From Auricularia sp. M13 (lineage: Eukaryota; Basidiomycota; Agaricomycetes; Auriculariales; Auriculariaceae): 64,000 nt of DNA. Position numbers and translations under genes: made by a program. Location of the stretch: the NCBI GenBank assembly GCA_037042915.1, contig CM073200.1, positions 310,001 through 374,000 on the forward strand. Reading direction: 5' to 3'. The notes under the pieces were generated by a model that did not search any database, was not told the DNA's origin, and worked only from the letters and a program-made list of their open reading frames with translations. Every line of letters starts with the position of its first letter. Within the stretch, counting starts at the first letter, position 1. Shown here in pieces: positions 1 to 11,547 of the stretch.

Positions 1-1064
1 GGTGGCCGCCGCTGACGCTTCAACGGCCGCCGCCGTGGGTTTAAGTTCTGCTGTCTGACACGGCGCTCCTCCCTTGGCTGGCGAACAGAACACGGCGCGC
101 TTTTGCAGTGCATGTCACCGGTTGCAGTGCTCCAGATGCGCCTTGAATAATACGGCAACGTCATCTTCTTACTGCTGCCATGCCTGTCTTGGTCACTCTC
201 TACATATGGGCCACCCCGAGCCAATGGTGACTTCACAACTGGGCCTGCTGCGCAGCGCGGACGCAGGTAGCTCGTAACATCTGATCGACTGAACCGAGTC
301 ATACAAGCACAAACAGACTCATACAATGACGGGGGCCTGTGCGCAGCGGTGCGCTTGCTGGGACTTGCTGGCTGTGGACCGTGCATGAGAGCTCACATCA
401 TTGGGTCTGTGTGCCGAGCTTCTTGCGGCATGAGGGATTGCAGGGTCGTTTCAGTGTCGTTTCAAGTGTCTCCTGAGAATCATGGCTCCGGCAGACGAGT
501 CCACCGGGAGGACCAAAGTTTTGTGCGCGCCGAGAACTACCGTGACGGCCGCCTTACCGACTTTCTCGTACCCACATTCATTGCTGCGTCCATGGCTCTC
601 GTCGGATAGTACTTATCAGAATATTCAGCATAGCTGCCCTCCGGGAAACCTGATGCGGAATGCCATGAGCCCGACTGTTTTGTTTGTACGCTACTCGGCC
701 GCGGTATTATCAATGAGGAACTTCGGGCCTCCCACGAGCTCTCTCCCCCGCTGGTCATGAGAATGGAAGAGGCAATAGCATACCAAATGCTGCCTTCGCT
801 TCTGCGAGCCTATATCGATGACTCGCGACAGGGATTTGGTGTGGATTGCACACAAAATTCAAAGTGCCGGTCTTCGGTGGGAATTCCGGTGGAGTGGGGC
901 AGTGGCTTTGCGGTTTCTCACACGCTCCCGCCCAGTCTGGCCCACGGATTCAGAAGGGCCGCTGCAAGGACGTCACGTCGGGGCATCACAACTATAGGTA
1001 TACGTCAGGGAACACAGGTAGGAGTGTACATGTAGAGACAGTGTCAGGTTCGACTATAACAAGA
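1..1064. other. Intergenic or unresolved left edge
   Basis: I see no convincing gene here. The open frames are short, overlap one another on both strands and carry no recognisable motif or plausible exon chain. The right end is the downstream flank of the minus-strand kinase-like gene that stops at 1065. A gene entering from the left of the window cannot be excluded. Confidence 0.5.
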
Positions 1065-2543
1065 CTAAACTGGTGCCTCTGCGGCGGCTGTTTCAGTGGC
1101 ATCGGTCGACGGTGAAATGGCCTTCACATCCTGGGCCTCCCGTGCTTTCCAGTACCAACGTTGCATCAATTGCGAAACCACCTTCGCGAGTGTTCTCGAA
1201 AGTGGGCGAGCAGCACGTGCCGCAAGTTTTTGCTCGTGTTTGGCGAGCTTCTCTTGTCGACGCACTTCCCGCAAGGCTCGCCGTATCAGCTTGTCGTGGG
1301 TGAAATACTCCATATGGCGGCGTAGGTGTTTGGATAATTGCTTTGATGGGATGGTGCCACGTATAGCCTCAAAGCGCGAGACCACTTCCGCTGCGGTTGG
1401 GCGAAGCGTAGGGTCCGATTGAACCATGTCCCTGACCAGCGGTTGTATGAACTCGACGTCCTTGTACGCCTGCCGCAGTTTGATTAGTAGGTTGCTGGGG
1501 ATGATGTTCATACGTACTGCCAGCCAGTGTTCACGAATCAAGTTTCCGAGACAGTAAATATCCAGGGCGAACGGGTCACATGGCTCTGGTGTAGGGCAAG
1601 ATTCCTCTGGGACAGTTTTATCTGCGTGTGTCTTCCTTACCACAGCGTGCCGAGCTTCGAAGGATTCAAAATGAACAGAGCCCTCAAAATCAATAAAGTA
1701 GTACTTGATGGGCTGCTTAGACTGGTATCGCCTGTAGTAGCGAACATCGCGTTTTGGGTCATGTAAAGCGCGCAAGGGTTTCGCCGGATGATAGGGCTCC
1801 TTGAACAAATGTAGGCCGTCCATGAGGATATTGGAGACACCCACATCCCTGCGTCAATTAGTGGGCATTTCCACGGTCAAGTATTTCACTCACAGGTGGG
1901 CAATATTATGCTCGTGCATGAAGGCCAAACCCTGCTTGTCCGATCAGTCTATATCCTCGTTATTGATCGCAGACGTACCTCGAATATTTGACCGAAAAAT
2001 TCTACCGCCTCACTGACTTTGTCGAATGGCCAGAGGTTCCAAGGTAGAAGGCGGGGCATGACAAGTATCACTTGTCCCGGATAAATTTCCTGGTGCAGAA
2101 CATCGAGCACAGGGCAGCATCGGTTACGTGGGTCGCAACTGCGGGGAGGCGAGGAAAAGTACGCGCATAGTCGTTCGGAGTCGTCTTCTTGAGACTTAAC
2201 CAGTTTCAACATAACAGGGTGATTGTCCTCGATGCGTATAGCGTCGATTATACTGCGCTCCTGGGAACAGGCATCAATACTGTCATGGGGTGCGCTGGAG
2301 ATCGAGTACCGTAGAGGGCACACCATCCTCGTAGTCGTCAGGGATAGGGGAAGGCTTGTCGAGGATGTGCCACGAAGGCACCCAGTCTAAGTGTGCTTGT
2401 GATGAGGAGTACTAGCGTCGGGGCACTGAATACATACCAGGATGATACCTCGCACGCATCTCGTAGCCATGCGCGTATAGGAAAGGCTGCAAGTGAACCC
2501 ATTTCCACTCGCTGTACCATCTGTCCTCTTCATCCGAGCACAT
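1065..2543 (-). CDS. Kinase-like protein of the Agaricomycete-expanded family; altered catalytic loop and DFE motif
   Basis: Four or so exons read from an ATG at 2543 to a stop at 1065-1067. The first exon ends near 2436 with an N-lobe stretch containing LQPFLYAHGYEMRARYHPG. A second exon (about 2355-1980) carries VMLKLVK and LVMPRLLPWNLWPF. A short exon then leads into HEHNIAHL, which splices to DVGVSNILMDG in the last exon (1845-1065). This matches the layout of the protein-kinase-like family expanded in Agaricomycetes: a catalytic-loop Asp and Asn, then a long insert, then KYYFIDF, then CDPFALDIYCLGNLI, then the MVQSDPTLRPTAAEVVSRF helix. Two oddities are visible. The HRD-type loop is HLDVGVSN rather than HRDxxxxN, and the DFG triplet is DFE, so activity is doubtful. 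The C-terminal ~80 residues are highly basic. A relative lies at 18624-19881. The family is secure; the exact exon ends and start are less so. Confidence 0.75.
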
Positions 2544-2717
2544 GACGATTCGGGAAAAGCAGCCTGGCCGCGGCACCGACCGAAATTGGACCGCTATTGC
2601 TGCCTCAAAGACCGATGGTTCGAGAAGTCCGTAACATGGATGACTCGGGACTCTCACGATTCACGAGGCCGCGTACCGTGTAATGCTCATTTGCTGCGGG
2701 GAAAGGAAGCCAACGAG

Positions 2718-2724
2718 TATAAAG
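2718..2724 (+). promoter_or_regulatory. TATA-like box upstream of the 2847 gene
   Basis: TATAAAG lies 123 nt before the proposed ATG at 2847 on the plus strand. The spacing suits a promoter with a short 5' leader. Only the match to the consensus supports this. Confidence 0.3.
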
Positions 2725-2846
2725 TCGCCAGAGAACCGCGGCGCAAACGTCGCAGACTCTTTCAGTCCATCGTCGCAGTTCAGCTCTACTGGTTCTCTCT
2801 CCCGTCTAAGACCACTCACTCCCTCTTAGACTTTGCGATACTCAAG

Positions 2847-4491
2847 ATGGGTCTCTGGGAGGATTTCTTACGTGAAGCCGGAATCCTTGCTCGCGCTGCC
2901 AACCCCCGCAAGAATGCAAGGATCTGTGAGCTCATCCTCAATCTCATCGAGCAAGCTCTGCGTACGTGGTGCGATCGTAAAGGATCAGATTTTACCCACA
3001 CGGATGAGTATCGCCGCCACCTCAATGCCCTGAGGAGGTACGAACATCCTGTCATTGAGCTTTTGTGCGCGTCTCAGCCTCTATATCCAGCTTCAGGAAC
3101 AGGCTGGAGTTTTACAACCACAATAACATGAATCTAGAGATATCCAAGCTCCGAGCCGAGATCCTGGCATGGCGAAATGAATTCATGGGAAGTAGAGCGT
3201 CTGTTGTGATTCTTCTGCTAACTTGATTCGCAATGCAGATCGACTCGATGAGGGCCGGAATGGATCTCGAGGCTGCATTCAAGGAGCTAAGAACACTAGG
3301 TAGATTGTGCTTCGCTTCTCCCCCCTCGCTGAAAATTTGCAGCCAGGGACCCGGGACGGCTGCCTCTTATAAACGAATTACGCTCTCCTCCTGGTCCAGT
3401 ACGTTCATTCCCGAATCTTACTCAGTCTATCGTGCGGCGATATCGAAGGCTCATTACAGTATGATCCACTGCCTGCACGTCCGGGTCCGTCTCGCCAGCC
3501 AATCGTTCCGCCCTCGCCGCCACCGGCTCAATCCAGCGCGGGTTTGAAATTCTGGAAGCGTCCGCGGGTTAATTCGACTCCACACGCTGGACGGAACGCT
3601 TGGCCAGGGCAAAACCAAATGCCCCATCAGGGCGGCGGGACGCCATATGCAGTCGACGATCAGGGCCAAAGGTCCCAGTCATCTCGCAGTCTTAATCGTC
3701 AGACGCCCGATGCCTCTCGCACCAGTTGGCGGCCTGACCAGCGGGCGGCTTCCTCGTCCCACCTTCCTCCGCGTCCCCCCCAGGAGCCGGTTCCCCCGGT
3801 TCCCCCTATGCCCCCTTACCTGGACACCCGAACTGCGTGGCAAAGTCAGATTCCCCCGCCGCCGCCGCCCGTTACGAACCCACAGCATGGGCGCCGGTTG
3901 GGAAGCTCGACTATTTCTCTGCCAAAGACGGTAGATGATGGCAGCCAAAAGTCTCAGTCGTCTCGCAGTGTTAACCGTCAGGTGCCTGACGCTTCTCGCA
4001 CCAGTTGGCGGCCTGGCCAGCGCGCGGTTTCCTCGTCTCACCTTTCCCTGCGTCCCCAGGAGCCGGTTCCCCCAGTTCCCCCTGTGCCTCTTTACCCTCA
4101 TACCCGCACTGCGTGGCATAATCAAGCTCCCCCGCCGCAACAGCCTGCTGTGAACCCACAGTTTGCGCGTCAGTTCCAACAGCCTCAACCTCATCCGAGT
4201 GCTGCACACAGACAGCCTGGCTCTGGTTCTATGAGGGCTGCAGCGGCCAGCATGGTAGACATCAGAGCGTCTCGTGGCAGCGAGTCCGACGCTAGTTTGG
4301 CATCTCGTTTGCAGAAGGATGAGTATGAGATGGATCCCGACGAGTATGAGGATGATGACGCCCGAAGGCGCAAAGCAAAGGGCAAGGGACGCGCGGACGG
4401 GAAGGTATTCAATCGCTTTAATCCGAGGTGGCAGCCGCCTCCTGGACCGGGCTCTGGCCCGGCTGGTGGTGCGGGTTTTGCGCACGCCTGA
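2847..4491 (+). CDS. Proline-rich protein with N-terminal helical region and a 93-codon tandem duplication
   Basis: Proposed exons are 2847-3037, about 3091-3190, about 3239-3299, 3343-3398 and 3460-4491. The join between exons 2 and 3 does not close perfectly in frame with standard GT-AG ends, so one boundary there is uncertain. The first exons encode a charged helical segment (for example MNLEISKLRAEILAWRNEF and LEAAFKELRTL), probably a coiled coil. The last exon is disordered and rich in Pro, Ser and Gln. It holds two copies of a unit that begins at 3655 and 3934, each with SQSSRS, NRQ, PDASRTSWRP, SSSHL and EPVPPVPP followed by TRTAW. The C-terminus carries an acidic patch (DEYEMDPDEYEDDDARRR) and a basic tail. 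I do not recognise the family. About 480 aa; role unknown, plausibly a scaffold. Confidence 0.6.
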
Positions 4492-5648
4492 AGTTGCTCG
4501 AGCTCGTCTGCGTCCAGAAAGACTTGCACCTACCGCATCACCTTTTCCCGGCGCGATTCCCCCTTTCTATGCTGCCTGCTTAACTGTCTGCTTCTCCTCT
4601 CCGCGTCGAGCCTGAAGACTCTCGCCCCGGAATTCCGTTCTCCTCCATAAAGTCTCAAGATCAAGAACACGAAGATCTCAACGTCCACGTCTCTGAATTC
4701 CCAGCTGCTGCGCCGGCGCGTGCACACCGACCTGCCTTGACCCCAAGTCTGTGTCTTCATTCCGAGCCGACGCAGCGTGGGAAAGGCTTCCCACTTGACG
4801 AAGAATCCCTGAACGTCTCTCTCTGCTGCGCCTGGAAGCGCAGATTATGCCAGATATCTCTCTGCTGCCCGATTTACCTCTTGGCTCCGAATCAACAGAC
4901 CGCGGGAAAGGGTTCCCAGGTCGAGCTCCCCATCTCAAAGCCGCTCATAGTAGGTTCCCGGTATCGCACCTTGTACCCTTTCGTAATCACTCGAATGAAT
5001 GAAAGTGTTTTCTCTCTCCCATTCGCACGTAGTAGCACGCGATTGCTGTCCGCAAGAGTGTTGTTCTGCTGACAAAGCCGAGTCACATCGCCGGGACGTC
5101 CGCCAGGGCGTCTGCTCTAGACCTCGGCGCTCAGCGGAGAGCGGGCTCGGGTGCGCGGCGTGGTGCGTCTCGCAGGCACACCCGTGACGCCGGTGGCGCA
5201 TGCGAGGCGTTGTCCCATGCCACGAGGATCCATGCGCCGGGATCCATGTACTTAGGCGGGCGGGATGTCGGCGTTGACGTCGTGGTTTTCTAAGACTGTC
5301 CTATTGCAGACGGCCAGTGTTGAAGGAAGCTGGCAGGGAATACTCAGGGAACACGGTGGCCGTTAATGCTGTTGGTGGTGGCAGTGGCAGCGTGATTGCA
5401 TTCGGGCGTCCGCGGAAATGGAAGAGCACGCAGGAGGCACAGCGCCGGATTGGGAATCGGGGACATCCGGGGCGTCATGCGGGGCGCAGGGAGGGCTGCG
5501 CGAGGCGGGCGCGAGGATGGAATGCGGCCGCAAAGACCGTGACGCGACTCTAGACTCCGACTCCGTCCGAGTCCGACTCGGAGATCCTTTCTGTCGCTGC
5601 TTCTCGCCGGTACCGCGTCCTTCTCGTCTTCGCCGCCGACCGCGCACG
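4492..5648. other. Intergenic region holding copy 1 of a diverged repeat
   Basis: No gene is supported between the proline-rich gene and the coiled-coil gene. The stretch 4875-5095 aligns with 11178-11415 beyond the coiled-coil gene, and a related shorter piece lies around 4745-4800. Near 5539-5561 is a 23-nt word that recurs almost unchanged in the 18.1/20.0 kb repeats. Confidence 0.5.
4875..5095 (+). repeat. Diverged direct repeat, copy 1 (left of the coiled-coil gene)
   Basis: This stretch shares ordered blocks with 11178-11415: a GGGAAAGG…CCAGGTC block, CTCCGAA, a TCGCACCT…CCCT block, an ACTCGAATGAATG-like block, and GACAAAGC(C/T)GAGTCA near the right end. The blocks keep the same order, orientation and similar spacing, so the two are old copies of one sequence. 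No terminal inverted repeats or coding sequence are seen in it. Confidence 0.6.
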
Positions 5649-8600
5649 ATGTCGCAGGCGCAACTGGACGAAAAGGATGCAAAGGTGCGATTTTGGCGCG
5701 GTCAACGAACAAAGGCCTGGCGGCGGGCTGACGACTGCCGTCACGGTGACGTTTGACAGATAGCCATACTGCAGCGCGCACTGGCCGAGCGCGCCTCCGA
5801 GCTCGCGCCGAAAGAATTCATGAAGAGGATGGGGGAGGGCCTTAAGTGCCAGGTTCGTCACGTGCAAACTCGCGCGCTGCCCGTGGCTCATACAGTACGA
5901 CACAGTTTGAGAAGCTGGGGGACGAATTGCGCAAGACACAGGAACTGGTACGCTCTGCGGTCCTTGGCTTCCCTGGTGCTGATTGGTCCTGTAGCTCGCC
6001 GCGGCGTCCTCCAGAGCGTCGCGGGCAGAGCAAGAGGTCGAGCGGCTGGGCGAAAGTGTTTGTAGCCACGGCCAGCTGTTGTGCCCACGCTTGTGCTCAC
6101 GCGTTGTGCAGTCCAAGACACTCGAGCGCGAGCTTGAAGAAAGTCGAACAAGAGTGCGTGGAAACGGTCTTTGTGGACGCAAGCTGGCTCAAGTGATGAC
6201 AGATTACATCTCTCGAGTCCAGCGAACGCGAACGAGATACACTGAGGGAGAAAAGTGCCAAATTATCCTTAGTTGTGCGTAATTTTACCCGCCCTGTCCA
6301 CTTCGGCTGTACTGACTAGCCACGGCGTTGCCAGGTCGATAGGTTGCGCGAAAGCGAACAGGCGCTGAAGACGGAGCGCGCCCAGCTATTGCAGGAGAAG
6401 AATGTTCGTTCTTTTCCTACTCTACCGAAATTCTGCCTTGCTCAAACGACGTAGAATATGGGCACGGCCTACGCTGAAGAACGAGCGGTTCGTCCGTCCC
6501 CCCCGGTCTTGCGAGCTCGGACGCTCATCGATGGTCCATCTGCAGACCCTCGAAGAGAAGTGTGCGCAATTGGAGCGCGAGAAGACTGTGCGTTTGCATA
6601 CAGAATCCTTTCACGCGCATACGTGTGCTTACAAGCCTCGGATAGACTCTTGAAACCGCACGCGCACAAACCGCACGGGAAAACGCGGTACTGCTCTTTG
6701 ACAGCGCAATGTGGCGCGCGTTGACAGCTCCGCGTAGAACCTCGAAGCGGAGAACGCGCGACTGACCGAGAATAACACCGTGCGTTCCCTCCATCAATAG
6801 CTAATCCCATCCTAAGGACCATTCGCATGCGCGTCTAGACGCTCGAGGCAGAGCAGGCGCGTCTGTTGCAGGAGAAAGCGGTATATCATCTCTCTCTCCA
6901 TTCTCGTCTTTCATCAAACTCAACGACTGCATTTAGACGGCGGAATCGACCATCGCGGAATTGCGCGCAGAGAAGCAAGTGCGTCTTGGGTCTGTCCAGC
7001 GCGCTCCGCATTGCGCTCACTGTGTCCTCGCCGTGCCCGTCCGTCGTGTGACAGAACGCCGAACTGCGCGCTGGGCGAGCAGCTACGTATCTCGAGATGC
7101 ACGCTCAGACCCACGCGGTGTTTGAGGACATGCGCCAGACCATTCTGCAGCAGCGGGAGCGCATTGCTGCGTACGAGGTGCGTTGGGTTTTGCGGCGTAC
7201 ACAGCTGCGATGCTCATGCCGGCGTAGACGCAGGAAGAGGCGTTTAAGGAGGCGACGGCGCGCGTGGAGGAGATGCGGGTGCGTATTGGGCTTATTCGGT
7301 CCAGTCGACGGCGGCGTGTTCAGTCAGTGCTATCCAGACACAAATGGACGCGCTAGTAGATCGTGAGGTCCAGGCGTCTCAGCGTTACGCCGACCTCGAA
7401 CAGGAAAAGGTCAGTCTCCCACCCTTTCCCCCCGGCCACGCATTTTCGCTCACGCACGCTTGCACATCCTCAGGTGAAGGCGGACGCCGAGCTGAACAGT
7501 GTGCTCGCGCGCGAGGCGCAGCTTCTGGTACGTCTTACGCACATCGTCGGTGGCTATAGGTCCTTGAATATGTGGTGCAGGAGCAGGTGGAAGCACTGGA
7601 GAAGGGACAGGTGCGCATGAGGGAGCTTGAGGACGATCTGGAGCGCGCGAAGGTTTGTTCCTGTCCCTCGCCGTGCTTCATCCTCGAGCGCTGAGCATCG
7701 CGCGCACAGGCCCAGATCGTCGCGCTCGAAGCCCATGCGAAGCAGACGTCCGACTCGGCACAGCAAATGCTGCACGATGCGCGCGAGAACTTCAATCGCA
7801 CTCTTCAGGTACGCGCGCCCACGGCTTCCTCTTGCTTGTACGCTTACTTTCGTTGAGCAGGCAAAAGACGATGTCTGGAATGCGAAAGACGAGGAGCTGC
7901 GACGTGCGCAGGAGCAAGCGCGTGCAGCCGTACAGGTGCACACGCACATTGCTTCCTGCTGCCCGCCATTTTTGACCCGAAACCGTATTTCCCCTCAACA
8001 GCAATGTCAGCAGCTGGCCATCCAGTTGCAGGCAGCGAAGACGCAGCTTGCGCAGGCGCAGACGCATATCCTCAGCCTCCAAACGCAGGTCCAGGTGTGT
8101 GGAAGGAAGTTCTCGCCCGCTACGTGTTCGCTCACGACGCTGCGTTCGCGCTCGGAAGAATGCCGGGCCGACCTACCAGGAGGTGCTTGCGCTGCGCGCG
8201 CAAGTCACAAATCTGCAGAATCAAGTCCAGGTGCGCCTCCCGCTCATATTAATATTATCCCGCCTGCGCCTGCGTGCTGACGCGACAGCAGCAATACGGG
8301 CAGGTGCTCAACAACCGCGACGCGCGCGTGGCGAGCCTCGAGATCCAGCTGCAGCAAGCGCAGGCGCGTCTCCGCACTTTCTCCTTCTGACGGCTCGCGC
8401 GCGCGTGATGGTGTACTTATACTGTTGTCGGTTTTTTTTGTCCCGCTTGGGTATCAGGGGTCGAAGGCATGTACACTTTTTCTTTTTGGCATCAATGCAA
8501 TATTGTTATTCGCGCTTCTCATCATGCTTTTTGCTTTTTCGTAGGCGCGGCGCTCGCAGGTGGGCACACTTTTTTGCATCGATGGATGAGGTGTAAGATG

Positions 8601-10797
8601 TGTCTGGTTGGCTGACTCGTGTGGGTGTGCAGGATGCACAGACTGAGCCGATCCTTGTGCTGCGTGTCTCGAAGCAGGAGTTGGAGGCACGCGAGGGGAA
8701 GAAGGTGTGCCCCCAGCGCCCCGTATGCGCCCGTCCAGGCGATTGACGATTGTGCGCGCGCAGGACGGCAGTGTCCAGGCCAAGTTAGAAGACGTATGCT
8801 CCTCTTCGCTGATATCTGTGTGTTGTCTGATATTCTGCCAGAATACTATGGCCCTGGTGAAACGGTCCGCCACCGAGGCAGAGGTACGATGATGATCTGG
8901 CGTTCGCGTCGGAGGATCACTCATCTGCTGTAGATTGCGGCTCTTGTCGCGGAGCGCGATGACCTGCTGCAACAAGTTAAGGGCCAGGACGACCTGCAAA
9001 AGAGCCTGCTCGACCAAGTCGAGGCTGCGAACGTTCGTCGTAAATTATCTTTCCTTGCTCTATCTAAAAAATTGTGACAGAGGACGAACGCTGTGCTACG
9101 GAGCGAACTCAGCAGGCTGCATGAGATCCGCTATACGACTGGCGCCGTGCTGGCTGTGTGTACCTTGGGTTTCTCTTCCGTGCTCATGCTGACTGGTGCA
9201 GGCAAAACCGGGCGATGCCAGCACGCCGACTGTGGCTAAACCTACTCTCGGACCGTCCAATGCTGCTAATGCACAACCGGAGGCTGGACCGAGCACCATC
9301 AGGGTAACGCATGCGATTTCCGACCTATTATGTCTGCTCATTGAACTGTTGTAGCCCGCGAAGTCGCTCTCGCCTGGGTCAAAAGAGAATGCTCTTCCCC
9401 GCACACAGACACAATCTCACCAAACCGCTCATGCCGTGGCACCCCCCTCATCATCAGTCGTGTCCGAACCTGTCTTCGGTCGCGTGGTCCAGCAGAATTT
9501 GCGCTCTCAGACATGGCCCACGTCCGGTCACATGTGGTCAGTCGCCACCTCAATCATTCACTGACTTTTCGAACCGGTCTCACATCCTGCCAGGTTAAAT
9601 ATAATGGTGTGCCCCATGGAGGGGGGCAGCGTTCCGCTGCGCGTGCTGCTCGAAGCGTTTGTGCGTGACTCGGGCAGCGCTGTGGACGCCGCCGAGTTTG
9701 GCGCCTTGGTGCGGCAGTGGGGGGACAGGATGTTCGCGGGCAGGATGCAGCTCGTCGGGGACGCTCTCCGCGGCGTCGCGATGAACGACGGCACCACGGC
9801 GAAGACTGCCCTGGTGCCTGCGACGCCTCGTGCGCCACCGCCTGCTGCTGCTCCCCGGTCCCTTCCTACGCCGGCAACGGCGCCCCGTCCGCCTCCTCCT
9901 GCGGGACCCCGACCGCCGCTGCCAGCGCGGCTTGCTGCACCCCGGCCTCCGCCACCGCCCGCCCAAGTGAAAGCTGAGCCAGATACGGCTAGGGCTGCGC
10001 CGGCGAAACGGCGAACGGCGGAGGGACCCGCAGGGGAAGAACGGCCGGTCAAGCGCGCCCGCTCGGGTTCGCCGAGTGCGGCATCGAGCTCCGAGGCGCC
10101 GGCGTCGTCGCCTACTCGTCGTATCGCCTCTTCCAGCCGTGAGCTGGCGTCTTTGCCCCTCACGCGCCGTGCGCCGGCTGCTGCTCCTGCTGCTGTGAAG
10201 GTTTCTACGGCCGCGCAGTCTGCAACTACGGAAGCTGAGCTGCCGACAAAGCACAAGCCCAAGCCCAAGCCCGCGCAGGCTCAGGCCGGGCCCTCATCCC
10301 AGCCAGCCCACGCACCTGTCAATGCACGGTCGTCGTCTTCTTCTCAGCGCGCGGAATCGTCTTCTTCGCAGCGCGCGGGATCGTCTTCTTCGCAGCGCCC
10401 GGGGACGTCTTCGTCGTCGAGGCAGGAGCCGGCGCGCGTGGACCCCGAGCACACGCACGACGTGGCGTGGGATATCGAGGAATCTGGCATGGAGGACCTC
10501 TTCGTCCTCTGGCTCCGGCAGGGCATTCTGCGCGACATCTCCAGCACAGTCTCGCGCAGCGTTGCGGTGCAGCGTGCGACTGAGACGCTCCGCCGGCGTG
10601 GGTGGGTTGCGGAAGACGGCAGCTTCGTCGTCCCTAAGACTTCGTCTGGTGAGGCTTCCACTGGCATCGGGGTGTTGATGTTCGTTGACAGATCGGAAGC
10701 TGACGCTTTTCTTTTGTCCTTTGTTTTTGCAGAATATCGGTATGCTCGATTTGGGCAGCTGACCATTTCTACGGCGTTGGGATTCTTTGACTTTTGA
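5649..10797 (+). CDS. Large coiled-coil protein encoded by many small phase-0 exons; proline-rich basic C-terminal half
   Basis: Hand-spliced exons include 5649-5684, 5760-5852, 5906-5947, 5995-6057, 6112-6153, 6203-6274, 6335-6403, 6546-6587, 6738-6779, 6839-6880, 6937-6978, 7055-7177, 7228-7278, 7338-7409, 7474-7527, 7560-7652, 7710-7808, 7861-7935, 8002-8094, 8180-8230, 8292-about 8363, 8633-8704, 8764-8793, 8842-8883, 8934-9032, 9081-9155, 9202-9303, 9355-9536, 9594-10648 and 10733-10797. Nearly all of the first two thirds is heptad coiled coil (for example TLEEKCAQLEREKT, NLEAENARLTENNT). The rest is Pro/Ala/Ser-rich with a KRRTAEGPAGEERPVKRAR stretch that could be a nuclear signal, an SSSSQR repeat, and a helical C-terminus (MEDLFVLWLRQGILRDI). 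The join across 8364-8632 is unresolved. It may use a GC donor plus a tiny exon, or the locus may be two genes: 5649-8390 (TGA) and 8582 (ATG)-10797. Roughly 1,030 aa if one gene. Family not recognised. Confidence 0.65.
6546..6978 (+). other. Run of four consecutive 42-nt exons, each two heptads
   Basis: Exons 6546-6587, 6738-6779, 6839-6880 and 6937-6978 are each exactly 14 codons, begin and end in phase 0, and encode similar peptides of the pattern T/N-L-E-x-E-x-A-x-L. Three further 42-nt exons lie at 5906-5947, 6112-6153 and 8842-8883. A 63-nt exon at 5995-6057 equals three heptads. The pattern suggests growth of the coiled coil by duplication of an exon with its intron. Confidence 0.7.
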
Positions 10798-11547
10798 AAG
10801 TGAGAGATCCGTGTATGACTGTATGCGTGCGGTGTGTGTTCTATATTCCAATACTTCTATACCTCTCATATGCTATGCGGAATGTTTTCTTGCTGTCAGC
10901 GCCCCACGCGGTGCTCTGCTTCAAGCATGGAGATTCTACGTCTGCTTGAGTTCCAGCTGATGCGTGCGGTGCTATGCCAAATCTCTCGCCTGCATGATCT
11001 GCTTGGTACCTAATACCTTTCCTCCGAAGTGACTGAGCGTGGGAACCCTTTCCGAACCCAGGTCATTTCGAATCGGTTGAGCACGAGGATCCGAGGGTCT
11101 CTATTGGTATGAACCTCGCCGGCGCATGCTCTCATGCTGCATGTGCGTTATACTCGATCCAATCGTGTCGTCTATTTCCTTGCTCCGAACCGGGACCGTG
11201 GGAAAGGTTTGCCAGGTCAGGCTTCAACTTCAAACTCGCTCCTATCCCGATGTCGCACCTGTTCCCTCACAAAATCGCTTGAACGACTGAATGCATCTTT
11301 TCTCACGCATTCTCACGCGACAGGACGCGCTTGCGGCTCGAGGATGCACTCTTCTACCCAAACGCGACGCGGAGGGCGTTGTTCGGCTGACAAAGCTGAG
11401 TCAGCTCGTCATGCGTATTGCGACATGCGCAGACGCTGACGGACGAAGCGCGTGGGTTGCAGTGTGTGGCACGCCACGGCCTGGACGGTAAGTATAAGTA
11501 AACTTCGCGGAGTAGCGTAGCTGCCAGTGCGTTCTGCATATCCAACG
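10798..11547. other. Intergenic region with copy 2 of the diverged repeat
   Basis: No coding sequence is supported here. It contains the 3' flank of the coiled-coil gene, the repeat copy at 11178-11415 and the promoter side of the DOPA-dioxygenase-like gene. Confidence 0.5.
11178..11415 (+). repeat. Diverged direct repeat, copy 2 (right of the coiled-coil gene)
   Basis: Partner of 4875-5095, in the same orientation. The best-kept blocks are CTCCGAA, GGGAAAGG, CCAGGTC, TCGCACCTGTTCCCT and the end block GACAAAGCTGAGTCA. Together the copies bracket the 5649-10797 gene. Confidence 0.6.

Noticed and set aside
9558-10268. Minus-strand frame of 236 codons opposite the coiled-coil gene C-terminal half
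   Set aside because: Gly/Ala/Arg-rich antisense shadow of a Pro/Ala/Ser-rich exon; no start context or splicing support.
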